The position numbers and the translations under genes were made by a program. A stretch of 19,079 nucleotides of DNA from an uncultured Clostridia bacterium (GTDB lineage Bacteria; Bacillota; Clostridia; Saccharofermentanales; Saccharofermentanaceae), in assembly GCA_946545505.1 (NCBI GenBank), contig CAMNNN010000005.1, positions 1 to 19,079 on the forward strand, in the 5' to 3' direction. Position 1 is the first letter of the stretch. Every line of letters starts with the position of its first letter. Positions 6,910 to 14,518 of the stretch are shown here, piece after piece. The notes beneath the pieces are model-generated. The model was given only the letters and a program-made list of their open reading frames with translations, did no database searches and was not told the origin of the DNA.

Positions 6910-7281
6910 TCAGAAATGCATCACGATCCTGTAAACGCCGAATATGAACAGCAGGACGGTGAAGACAGATATGACGGCTATGTTCCATCTGGGTATGTCT
7001 TCACGGGATTCGTGTCTGTGAAGAAGGTAGATGATCTCTGCTGCGATAAGGGGCCAGGTGAAGAACATGAACTGATTGTCCTTGTAAGCGCTTCCGGGGT
7101 CGCCTTCTGCAAGATGAATGAACATATGGGAGATGCCGCATGAGGGGCACTTGAGGCCGGTCAGTTCATGGAATGCACACTTAAGGCCGAACCCCGTGAA
7201 CCGGTTGATAAAGTAATAAACAATTCCGACAATTATTATTATCGTTATGTCCCTGATAGTCTTTTTCCATGCGTCAGTCAT
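6910..7281 (-). CDS. DUF2752 membrane protein
   Basis: This 123-residue protein has hydrophobic segments near 10-26, 72-88 and 97-120. The family signature is clear: KCAFHELTGLKCPSCGISHMF (C35, C45, C48, H52), then a D-x-x-x-A-x-x-x-N element (DPGSAYKDN). Conserved Cys and His suggest metal or disulfide chemistry, but no function is established for DUF2752 (PF10825). No ribosome binding site precedes the ATG; instead a minus-strand TATAAT (7293-7288) lies six bases upstream, so transcription should begin at or next to the start codon (leaderless). It is transcribed divergently from the YfcE-like gene and in line with DUF4190. Confidence 0.75.
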   Translation of the reverse strand: MTDAWKKTIRDITIIIIVGIVYYFINRFTGFGLKCAFHELTGLKCPSCGISHMFIHLAEGDPGSAYKDNQFMFFTWPLIAAEIIYLLHRHESREDIPRWNIAVISVFTVLLFIFGVYRIVMHF

Positions 7282-7287
7282 AGAACG

Positions 7288-7300
7288 ATTATAGTATAAT
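7288..7300. promoter_or_regulatory. Back-to-back divergent -10 elements
   Basis: ATTATAGTATAAT is a 13-base palindrome around one central base. It supplies TATAAT to the minus strand (7293-7288, DUF2752) and to the plus strand (7295-7300, YfcE-like gene, start near 7307). Good -35 hexamers are not evident on either side. Confidence 0.5.
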
Positions 7301-7331
7301 CAAGTGATAAAAGCATTGGAGTTCAATACTT

Positions 7332-7850
7332 ATGAAGTTTTTCGTAGTTTCTGATATTCACGGAGACTCTTACTGGGCTCAGAGGGCTGTGGATACTTTT
7401 GTATCTGAAGGGGCCGACCGCCTGGTGATCCTCGGTGACATCCTCTATCACGGACCCAGGAACGATCTGCCCGCGCATTATGATCCCAAGAAAGTGATCG
7501 AGATCCTTAACGGCTATGCCGACAGGATACTTGCGGTGCGCGGTAACTGTGAGGCGGAAGTTGATCAGATGGTCTTAAAGTTCCCCTGCATGGCTGACTA
7601 TGCATATATCGTCAGCGGCGATACGGTCTTCTTCGCCACTCACGGACATATCTATAACGAGCAGACACTTAAGTCTTATATCAGCAATGGCACCGTGGTT
7701 CTGTCAGGACACACGCATGTAACCGTCGATGAAGTTAAGGAAGGGATCAGATTTATGAACCCGGGTTCGCCTTCTATCCCAAAGGGGGGAAGCAAACCAT
7801 CTTACATCGTGATCGATGACGGACAAGCAGTATTAAAGGAGTTTACATAA
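7332..7850 (+). CDS. yfcE: YfcE/MJ0936-type metallophosphodiesterase
   Basis: This 172-residue cytoplasmic phosphoesterase of the calcineurin-like superfamily is close to the usual size of YfcE. All metal-ligand motifs are present: D8-x-H10 (SDIHGD), GDILYHGPRN (D36), GNCE (N72), HGH (104-106), GHTH (126-129) and the family's NPGS near the end. YfcE enzymes hydrolyse phosphodiesters such as bis-pNPP with Mn; the natural substrate is unknown. The ribosome binding site is weak (TGGAG about ten bases upstream). A TATAAT at 7295-7300 gives a short leader. The stop is three bases before the hydrogenase ATG, so the two share a message although no functional link is obvious. Confidence 0.88.
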   Translation: MKFFVVSDIHGDSYWAQRAVDTFVSEGADRLVILGDILYHGPRNDLPAHYDPKKVIEILNGYADRILAVRGNCEAEVDQMVLKFPCMADYAYIVSGDTVFFATHGHIYNEQTLKSYISNGTVVLSGHTHVTVDEVKEGIRFMNPGSPSIPKGGSKPSYIVIDDGQAVLKEFT

Positions 7851-7853
7851 GCT

Positions 7854-9329
7854 ATGGTTAAGAATGATGAGGGCATCGTAAAGCTTAAGCATTTCATTAT
7901 GGAGGAGGTTTGCCGCCTCGCCTGGAAGGGTGAACTCACCCCCGAGAATGAGGAGCAGCTCGTCTATAAGATCAGCCCCGGACCTAAGCCCGAGTACCGC
8001 TGCTGTGTGTACAAGGAGAGGGAGATAAACCGCCAGAGAATCAGACTTGCCAAGGGCCTTTGCCCTACCGCTGAGCCTGACAAGCAGCATCACAATGTGG
8101 TGCAGGTAATTAACCCGGCCTGTGACTCATGCCCTCTCCAGTCTTTCGTTGTTACCGATAACTGCAGATTCTGTCTGGGTAAGGCGTGTCTTAATTCTTG
8201 TAAGTTCGATGCGATCTCCAAGGGCGAGCTTCGCATGCATATCGATCCTCATAAGTGTAAAGAGTGCGGAAAGTGCGCGAATGCATGCCCCTATGAGGCC
8301 ATCATCCATCAGGTCCGTCCGTGCAAGAGGGCGTGCCCCGTAGGTGCCATCACTTACGACGAGTACGGTCTGTGCCAGATAGACGAGACCAAGTGTATTC
8401 ACTGCGGACACTGCATCCACAGCTGCCCCTTCGGTGCCATAGGATCCAAGACTTACCTGGTTAATATCATTCAGGACATACTCGCGGGTAAGGAAGTCAT
8501 CGCTATGGCGGCACCTGCTACTGAAGGCCAGTTCGGCGCCGACATCACCATGGGCTCCATCCGTAAGACTCTGATGGACATGGGCTTCGCCGACATGGTG
8601 GAGGTAGGCCTCGGAGGCGACATGACGGCTGCATATGAGGCTCTTGAGTGGGCGGAGGCACTTAAGGAAGGACGTAAGATGACCACATCCTGCTGTCCTG
8701 CGTTTAAGTACATGCTCAAGAAGCACTTCCCCGATCAGTATAAGGAGAATATGTCGCAGACTGTCTCTCCCATGGTTGCTATAAGCAGATACTTAAAGCT
8801 TACGCATCCCGGCTGTGTTACGGTCTTTATCGGACCCTGCATCGCCAAGAAGTCGGAGGCCAACGATAAGACCATTCCGGGCACGGCAGATTACGCTGTC
8901 ACTTACGGCGAGCTGCGCGCTCTCATCCGCTCCAGGGATATGGAGATCAAGCCCGTGAGCGACGGGTATCAGGAGGCTTCTGTCTGGGGTAAGAGATTTG
9001 CCACAAGCGGAGGCGTTGCCAATGCCGTTATGGAAGTTATGCGCGAGCGCGGTATCGATACGGACTCCATCACACTCGAGCGTTGTGCCGGCGGCGACGA
9101 GTGCCGTAAGGCACTCCTGCTTCTTAAGGCAGGCAGGATAGAGGCCGACTTCATCGAGGGTATGATCTGCCCGGGCGGATGCGTAGGCGGACCTTCCAAG
9201 CACAAGACCGAGGCCGAGATTACGAAGGCGAGAAATACTCTGCTCGATCAGGCCGATGACAGGAGCGTTCTTAAGAACCTGGAGAACTATCCGATGGACA
9301 AGTTCTCCATGCACCGTGACGGTCACTAG
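7854..9329 (+). CDS. Monomeric [FeFe] hydrogenase, group-B-like
   Basis: This 491-residue iron-only hydrogenase catalyses reversible proton reduction, disposing of electrons (probably from reduced ferredoxin) as H2 in the cytoplasm. The H-cluster loops are L1 TSCCPAF (278-284), L2 GPCIAKKSE (C329) and L3 EGMICPGGCVGGP (C439, C443). Upstream are two ferredoxin-type clusters, CKECGKCANACP (C135-C145) and CIHCGHCIHSCP (C181-C191), plus an extra Cys-rich stretch (C90, C93, C104, C107, C112, C116). Loops reading TSCCPAF, GPC and CPGGCVGGP differ from the MPC and GGGQ forms of well-studied group A enzymes and suggest group B; that subgroup call is from memory. AAAGGAG lies 13 bases upstream inside yfcE. 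The HydEFG maturases are not in the window. Confidence 0.92.
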   Translation: MVKNDEGIVKLKHFIMEEVCRLAWKGELTPENEEQLVYKISPGPKPEYRCCVYKEREINRQRIRLAKGLCPTAEPDKQHHNVVQVINPACDSCPLQSFVVTDNCRFCLGKACLNSCKFDAISKGELRMHIDPHKCKECGKCANACPYEAIIHQVRPCKRACPVGAITYDEYGLCQIDETKCIHCGHCIHSCPFGAIGSKTYLVNIIQDILAGKEVIAMAAPATEGQFGADITMGSIRKTLMDMGFADMVEVGLGGDMTAAYEALEWAEALKEGRKMTTSCCPAFKYMLKKHFPDQYKENMSQTVSPMVAISRYLKLTHPGCVTVFIGPCIAKKSEANDKTIPGTADYAVTYGELRALIRSRDMEIKPVSDGYQEASVWGKRFATSGGVANAVMEVMRERGIDTDSITLERCAGGDECRKALLLLKAGRIEADFIEGMICPGGCVGGPSKHKTEAEITKARNTLLDQADDRSVLKNLENYPMDKFSMHRDGH

Positions 9330-9371
9330 TGTAAAATTATTAGGCGATTCTAAGTAAAGGAAATACAAGCC

Positions 9372-11585
9372 ATGGCTAAGAAGAAAAACTTCATTGATGA
9401 TCTCATCAGTCAGATGACGGTCGAAGAGAAGGCTGCGCAGATGCTTCAGGTGCCCGTTTCCGTTGTTGGAATGGATGAGGCCCGTAAGTGGGCCCGTAAG
9501 GGTGTGGGATCTTTCCTTAATGTTCTCGGAGAGGAGATGGAGGAACTCTCACGTATCTCCTGCGAGGAATCAAGACTCAAGATACCGACGATCTTCGGTA
9601 TCGATGCTGTTCACGGACACTGCCTGAATCACGATGCTACCGTATTTCCTTCCCAACTCGGCATGGCTTGCAGCTGGAACAGAGATCTCGTAGAGAAGAT
9701 AGGCAAGGTCACTGCTACTGAGGTAGCTACAGAAGGAATACAGTGGACATTCTCTCCCATCCTGTGCCTCGCCAGGGACCCCAGGTGGGGAAGGACGGAT
9801 GAGACTTTCGGTGAGGACAAGTACCTGTCGGGTGAGCTCGGTGTATCTATCATCAAGGGCTACCAGGGAGAAGACTTAAGCGATGATACTTCTGTCCTTG
9901 CGTGTGCAAAGCACTTCATCGGTTACGGTGAAGCTACAGGTGCACGTGATTCGTATGACACTCAGCTTACGATGCGTAAGGTAAGGGATGAGTTTCTCCC
10001 GCCATTTCGAAAGGCTGTCGACGCAGGTTGTGCCACATTCATGACGGCATACGGTTCGCTCGACGGAGTTCCGCTTACGGCCAACAGTGAGGCTCTTCGC
10101 GGTTTGCTTCGTGACGAGCTCGGTTTCGACGGTTTCGTTGTCACTGACTGGGATACGGTTAATGCACTGATCAGACGCCAGAAGGTGTGCGATAACCACG
10201 GCGATGCTTCAAGGATCGCGGTCGAATCCGGTAACGACATGATCATGTCTACTCTCGAGTTCTACGATGCCATCATCGAACAGGTTAAGTCCGGCAAGAT
10301 CAAGGAGTCCTATCTTGATGAGGCCGTCAGACATATCCTCACGGTCAAGTACCGCCTTAACCTCTGGAAGAAGCCTCTTAAGAAGGGTGTGCCCGGAAGC
10401 ATCGGCTGCAAGGCTCATCATGATGTTGCTTTGGAAGCTGCGCGCGACAGTGTTGTACTTCTGAAGAATAACGGTGTGCTTCCCGTAAGAAGCGGCAGAA
10501 AGATAAGAAAGATCGCTGTCATCGGACCCAATTCCGATGATATACGTGCCCAGTACGGTGACTGGACGTACTTTACACATCCTGTTCCCGGTATAGAGAA
10601 GGAGCCCGTAAGACCTTATGTGACTTTGCTTGAGGGCATTAAGGCACTGGCGGAGCCAAAGGGTATTGAAGTGTGCTATTCATACGGCTGCAGCGTCAAT
10701 CGTAAGGATTACTTCAAAGGCAACTTCGCAGGTATCCCCGAGTTTATGGAGCAGTGCTATATCGATAATGATCACAAGGCTCCGTTCTATCAGGAAATGC
10801 CTTGCATCAACGACGCTGCTTCCATGGCTAAGGACTGCGATCTTATCATCGTGGCTATAGGTGATAACTACAATCAGGCAGGTGAGTATAATGACAGAGC
10901 CGACCTCGTTCCTTCAGGAATGCAGGAGGCTCTCATCCGTGTGCTATCTACGCTTAATGTTCCGATGGTAACGGTATCGATAGCTTCCAAGCCTCTCATC
11001 CTTACCGAGGCAGCTGATAAGTCAGATGCTCTTATCTGTGCATTTAACGGAGGTATGTACGGCGGACAGGCTGTTGCCGAGGTAATCTTCGGCAAACTTA
11101 ACCCGAGTGGAAGACTTCCCATCTCGTTCCCTGTGATGACAGGTCAGCTCCCGGTGTACTATAATCAGTTCCCGGGGTGGCATGAGGGCCGTTATGTTGA
11201 TTGCCCCGAGCAGCCGCTCTACGCTTTCGGTCAGGGTTTGTCTTACACAAGGTATGAGTACTCTGATCTTAAGTTCAACAAGAGAACTAAGACGGTGACG
11301 GTTAATGTTACGAACAATGGCAAGCGCAAGGGCGTCGAGGTAGTGCAGGTATACGTGAACGATGTAGTCAGTTCCGTCATGACTGCAGTGAAGAATCTTG
11401 CCGGCTTCGAGAGAGTTGAGCTTGATGCGGGGCAGACGAAGAAGGTCAGCATCAGACTTGATGACGAGGCTTTCTCTCTGGTTCTGCCTGACGGGTCGAC
11501 GGTAATAGAACCCGGCAAGTTCGAGATCCTCGCCGGTCACAGTTCTAAGGATGAGGATCTTATTAAGGTTACGGTGACGTTATAA
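9372..11585 (+). CDS. GH3 beta-glucosidase, cytoplasmic
   Basis: This 737-residue glycoside hydrolase family 3 enzyme lacks a signal peptide, so it probably cleaves imported cellobiose or other beta-glucosides. The N-terminal barrel contains DAVHGH (79-83), DPRWGRTDETFGED and KHFIGYGE. The nucleophile is D259 in GFVVTDWD. The alpha/beta sandwich follows (RKIAVIGPNSDD; GEYNDRADLVPSG, which may carry the acid/base region). The C-terminal fibronectin III-like domain runs from about 635 (VTVNVTNNGKRKGVEVVQVY). AAAGGAAA lies about ten bases before the ATG. It abuts the cysteine-synthase-like gene with no gap. The substrate could equally be a xyloside or another beta-linked sugar; sequence alone does not decide. 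Confidence 0.9.
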   Translation: MAKKKNFIDDLISQMTVEEKAAQMLQVPVSVVGMDEARKWARKGVGSFLNVLGEEMEELSRISCEESRLKIPTIFGIDAVHGHCLNHDATVFPSQLGMACSWNRDLVEKIGKVTATEVATEGIQWTFSPILCLARDPRWGRTDETFGEDKYLSGELGVSIIKGYQGEDLSDDTSVLACAKHFIGYGEATGARDSYDTQLTMRKVRDEFLPPFRKAVDAGCATFMTAYGSLDGVPLTANSEALRGLLRDELGFDGFVVTDWDTVNALIRRQKVCDNHGDASRIAVESGNDMIMSTLEFYDAIIEQVKSGKIKESYLDEAVRHILTVKYRLNLWKKPLKKGVPGSIGCKAHHDVALEAARDSVVLLKNNGVLPVRSGRKIRKIAVIGPNSDDIRAQYGDWTYFTHPVPGIEKEPVRPYVTLLEGIKALAEPKGIEVCYSYGCSVNRKDYFKGNFAGIPEFMEQCYIDNDHKAPFYQEMPCINDAASMAKDCDLIIVAIGDNYNQAGEYNDRADLVPSGMQEALIRVLSTLNVPMVTVSIASKPLILTEAADKSDALICAFNGGMYGGQAVAEVIFGKLNPSGRLPISFPVMTGQLPVYYNQFPGWHEGRYVDCPEQPLYAFGQGLSYTRYEYSDLKFNKRTKTVTVNVTNNGKRKGVEVVQVYVNDVVSSVMTAVKNLAGFERVELDAGQTKKVSIRLDDEAFSLVLPDGSTVIEPGKFEILAGHSSKDEDLIKVTVTL

Positions 11586-12512
11586 ATGATATGCAATAAC
11601 ATTTTGGATGCGGTAGGTAATACGCCGCTTATCAGACTCAACAGGATCGTGCCCGAAGGGTGCGCCGAAGTTCTCGTTAAGTTCGAGGGCCTTAATGTCG
11701 GAGGTTCCATCAAGACAAGAACTGCACTTAACATGATCATCAAGGCGGAAGACGAAGGAATCTTAAAGCCCGACAGCATAATAGTCGAGCCCACTTCCGG
11801 TAATCAGGGAATAGGGCTCGCGCTTATAGGCGCGGTAAGGGGCTACAGGACGATAATCATTATGCCCGATTCCGTAAGCATCGAACGTAAGAAGCTTGTA
11901 GAGCATTATGGTGCGGAAGTAATTCTTACTCACGATGACGGGGATATCGGTCTTGCTATCAGAGAGTGCATTGATATCGCTCAGGATATGCAGAAGAAGG
12001 ATCCCAAGGTGTTTATTCCACAGCAGTTCGAGAATCCCGCCAACGTTCAGGCTCAGTATGAGAATACAGCGAGGGAGATCCTCGAGGCATGCGGTAAGAA
12101 GGTAGACGGTTTTGTCTCCGGAATCGGAACCGGCGGTACTATCACGGGCATCGGTAAGGCGTTGAGGGAAGCTAACCCCGAAGTCGTAATCTGGGCGGCC
12201 GAGCCCGAGCATGCGGCTATCCTGTCCGGAGGTTCGATCGGAACTCACATTCAGATGGGTATCGGTGACGGACTCATTCCTCCGATACTTGATACCGGCA
12301 TATATAATGATATTGCAATCATAACGGATGAAGAAGCTTTGACCATGTCGAAGGAACTAGCTTCCAAGGAAGGCATCATGTGCGGCATCTCATCGGGGAC
12401 GAATGTTGCAGGGGCCGTGAAGCTCGCGGCGAAACTCGGGGAAGGCAAGACTGTAGTTACTGTCCTTCCCGATACGGCGGAAAGATATTTCTCGACTCCG
12501 CTGTTTGAATAA
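11586..12512 (+). CDS. cysK: Cysteine synthase family, PLP-dependent enzyme
   Basis: This 308-residue fold-type II PLP enzyme makes cysteine from O-acetylserine and sulfide, if orthologous. PLP lysine is K43 in GGSIKTR; the substrate loop is TSGNQG (70-75); the phosphate loop is GTGGTITG (181-188); GISSG (267-271) and the C-terminal PDTAERYFSTPLF follow. Two loop positions differ from textbook OASS: SxKTR instead of SxKDR, and TSGNQG instead of TSGNTG. A different acceptor or donor is therefore possible, and cysK should be read as family membership. The ATG follows the GH3 stop directly, with only a weak AAGGT site upstream, implying coupled translation. Confidence 0.8.
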   Translation: MICNNILDAVGNTPLIRLNRIVPEGCAEVLVKFEGLNVGGSIKTRTALNMIIKAEDEGILKPDSIIVEPTSGNQGIGLALIGAVRGYRTIIIMPDSVSIERKKLVEHYGAEVILTHDDGDIGLAIRECIDIAQDMQKKDPKVFIPQQFENPANVQAQYENTAREILEACGKKVDGFVSGIGTGGTITGIGKALREANPEVVIWAAEPEHAAILSGGSIGTHIQMGIGDGLIPPILDTGIYNDIAIITDEEALTMSKELASKEGIMCGISSGTNVAGAVKLAAKLGEGKTVVTVLPDTAERYFSTPLFE

Positions 12513-12527
12513 GTATCCAAATAAAAA

Positions 12528-12533
12528 GGGAGG
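12528..12533 (+). promoter_or_regulatory. Ribosome binding site fixing the first lipoprotein start
   Basis: GGGAGG ten bases before ATG 12544 favours that start over the in-frame ATG at 12505, which overlaps cysK and would put 13 hydrophilic residues ahead of the signal peptide. Confidence 0.8.
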
Positions 12534-12543
12534 ATATAAGAAA

Positions 12544-13434
12544 ATGAAGATGAAGAAGACTGTAGCTGCAATACTTGCAATGTCATTTGCAATAAGTGCG
12601 GCAGGATGCTCGAAGGTTAAGTCCGTAACGGGCGAAGATGTCGTAAATGTCTGTGAAGACATGGATTTCGAAGAGTATGACGATCCTCACGATATCAATG
12701 ATGATTCGTTATCTGACGGATTCTACTTCGTAGCTGATCGTGACTTTATCGAGGACAATGTCATCGGTAATGTTGAGCCTTATCTGCGTATGTCCGGAAT
12801 GGATCTCGGTATTGATCTTGATGATGTCGAGGAGGCCACGCTCTTCGGTAAGTGGGACGCCGAGAATATCGATGATGTAGAGGACCCGGAAGATCTTGAG
12901 GATGTTCAGATTGATTTTGTATTCGGCCTTCAGATTACTCTCGAAGATTATGATGCACAGACTCTCGATGATATCGTCGACGGTATTGACGACCTTCTCC
13001 GTAAGGTCAACATTGATATGGATGATCTGAGTGCGTCTGAGTTTAAGCAGGGCAAGAACGACGCTTCTCTTCAGCTTGGCCTCGACATAGCCGACTCTAT
13101 GGAGGATTTCCTTGCATCGGATTTTTGGGAAGCTCTGACAGATCGTGCAAGTTCAGATGATGAGATAGAAGAAGTCGAGGAGGCATTCTCTGCCCTTACC
13201 GGACATGCCGGAATCGAGATCCTCATTGCAGACGGTAACATCCTTATTCTGGTTGGGGGTTCACTTAATTGTGAGTCGGAGCTTTCATCGGATTTCTGTT
13301 CTGCTCTTAATGTCGATAATCCCGCAGGATTCCCTAACAGTCAGATTCTGACAGACGGTATCATTGAGACCTTTAATGATTATTCCGGATTGTTTGCAAT
13401 GGGCTACGATGACTACGAATTTTACGATTTCTGA
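12544..13434 (+). CDS. Acidic lipoprotein of unknown function, copy 1
   Basis: This 296-residue exported protein has an N-terminal basic stretch (MKMKK), a hydrophobic core and AAGC at 19-22, giving a signal peptidase II site with C22 as the lipidated residue. The mature part is extremely rich in Asp and Glu (for example NIDDVEDPEDLEDV) with scattered hydrophobic strands such as FVFGLQITL and IEILIADGNILILVGGS. It is clearly paralogous to the next gene over nearly its whole length: shared GCxKVK start, acidic DPEDL block, GxQxTL strand, a GKN turn and a SMEDFLAS/SVEDFLAA helix. I recognise no family. It should sit on the outer face of the membrane; cation binding is one guess. It may be cotranscribed with cysK (31-base gap). 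Confidence 0.75.
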   Translation: MKMKKTVAAILAMSFAISAAGCSKVKSVTGEDVVNVCEDMDFEEYDDPHDINDDSLSDGFYFVADRDFIEDNVIGNVEPYLRMSGMDLGIDLDDVEEATLFGKWDAENIDDVEDPEDLEDVQIDFVFGLQITLEDYDAQTLDDIVDGIDDLLRKVNIDMDDLSASEFKQGKNDASLQLGLDIADSMEDFLASDFWEALTDRASSDDEIEEVEEAFSALTGHAGIEILIADGNILILVGGSLNCESELSSDFCSALNVDNPAGFPNSQILTDGIIETFNDYSGLFAMGYDDYEFYDF

Positions 13435-13440
13435 TAACTC

Positions 13441-13469
13441 TTTACATTTGAACAGTTGTCAAGTATATT
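13441..13469 (+). promoter_or_regulatory. Promoter of the second acidic lipoprotein
   Basis: TTTACA (13441-13446), exactly 17 bases, TATATT (13464-13469): both hexamers match consensus in five of six positions. Start would be near 13476, 26 bases before the ATG, leaving room for the AGGAGGA ribosome binding site at 13487-13493. Confidence 0.65.
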
Positions 13470-13501
13470 TATCATGATTTATCGACAGGAGGATAGATTT
13501 T

Positions 13502-14401
13502 ATGAAGGTTAAGAAGGTTATTTCTTTGATTCTTGCTGCTTCTATGGTAGCTGCTGCTGCAGGCTGCGCTAAGGTCAAGAAGATCACAAGTGCTGATTTT
13601 GTTGGTGCATGCGATAAGATGGGAGCGGAAGAATTCGATTATGATGACATGAATGAAGTCGAAGAGTCCGATCTTGAAGATGGTATTTACTGTGTTCTCG
13701 ACAGCGACGACATCGAAGATCTCTACAGTGATTATGAGTCCAGCACGTCTTCTTCCGGGATGTCAATGTACGGTATCTCGGCACCTGATGTAGATTCAAT
13801 CATCGAGGCTGATGATATCGATAATGCTACTATCTTTGCAAAGATGGACCAGAATGTTGATGATATCAATGATCCTGAGGATCTTGCTGATCTTGATGTA
13901 AACGCAGTAATCGGAATCCAGATGACACTTACTGACACTAATATGGCTGCTGATATCCTGGAGGGTATGGCAGACAATCTTGATGAGTACGACATCGATG
14001 TAGAAGATCTCGGTTCTGATGAGTACTACGTAGGCAAGAATGAGGGTTACCTCAAGGTTCACGTATCTGTTGAGGATTTCCTCGCAGCTTTCGCTGAGTC
14101 CGAGACATACGGTTACATCGAGGATATGGATGTAGATCTCGATGCTGCATTCGATCTTACGGGTGATATCTGCGTAGCTACATACATTAACGGCGAGAAT
14201 CTTGTTATTGTTATCGGTGCAAGCGTTAATAACACGGTTGAGTATCTTGATGAGTTCTGCGGATATCTCGGTATCCCCAGCCCTTCCAAGCTTGACTCCA
14301 ACACAATGGTAGCTCAGGCTCTCTGCGATACAATCGATAACACAATCGGTTCAATGCTCGCAGCATTCTCTTCTTACGCAACTACATCTTACGATTATTA
14401 A
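13502..14401 (+). CDS. Acidic lipoprotein of unknown function, copy 2
   Basis: This is a 299-residue paralogue of the preceding gene. The signal peptide MKVKKVISLILAASMVAAAA is followed by GC with the lipid-anchor cysteine at 22, as in copy 1. The mature part is again dominated by Asp and Glu (YDDMNEVEESDLEDG, DDINDPEDLADLD), with conserved strands (AVIGIQMTL; NLVIVIGASVN) and a C-terminus rich in Ser, Thr and Tyr. It differs from copy 1 by a Ser-rich insertion near 80-90 (STSSSGMSMYG). It has its own strong promoter and AGGAGGA site, and is closed by a strong terminator, so it can be expressed separately from copy 1. No family was recognised. Confidence 0.75.
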   Translation: MKVKKVISLILAASMVAAAAGCAKVKKITSADFVGACDKMGAEEFDYDDMNEVEESDLEDGIYCVLDSDDIEDLYSDYESSTSSSGMSMYGISAPDVDSIIEADDIDNATIFAKMDQNVDDINDPEDLADLDVNAVIGIQMTLTDTNMAADILEGMADNLDEYDIDVEDLGSDEYYVGKNEGYLKVHVSVEDFLAAFAESETYGYIEDMDVDLDAAFDLTGDICVATYINGENLVIVIGASVNNTVEYLDEFCGYLGIPSPSKLDSNTMVAQALCDTIDNTIGSMLAAFSSYATTSYDY

Positions 14402-14422
14402 TTGATGGTAATCTGATAAGAC

Positions 14423-14454
14423 AAACAGGCGGGAGTTGATTCCCGCCTGTTTTT
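14423..14454 (+). terminator. Strong intrinsic terminator
   Basis: AAACAGGCGGGA (14423-14434) pairs perfectly with TCCCGCCTGTTT (14441-14452) across a six-base loop. A run of five T residues (14450-14454) overlaps the end of the stem. It closes the lipoprotein unit. Confidence 0.92.
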
Positions 14455-14475
14455 ATGTCTTGGGACAATAAATGG

Positions 14476-14481
14476 TATAAT
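14476..14481 (+). promoter_or_regulatory. -10 element for the CAP-domain gene
   Basis: TATAAT lies just after the terminator, giving a start near 14488 and a leader of about 31 bases with GGGGG near 14505-14509 as ribosome binding site. No clear -35 is visible. Confidence 0.45.
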
Positions 14482-14518
14482 AACCGAGTATGCTCATACT
14501 GTTCGGGGGTATAGTCTT

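Noticed and set aside
8127..8726. Minus-strand open frame of 199 codons opposite the hydrogenase
   Set aside because: The opposite strand encodes clear ferredoxin and H-cluster motifs; the antisense frame is a by-product of codon usage.
12505..12543. Earlier in-frame ATG for the first acidic lipoprotein
   Set aside because: It overlaps the end of cysK and would put hydrophilic residues before the lipoprotein signal; the GGGAGG site supports ATG 12544.
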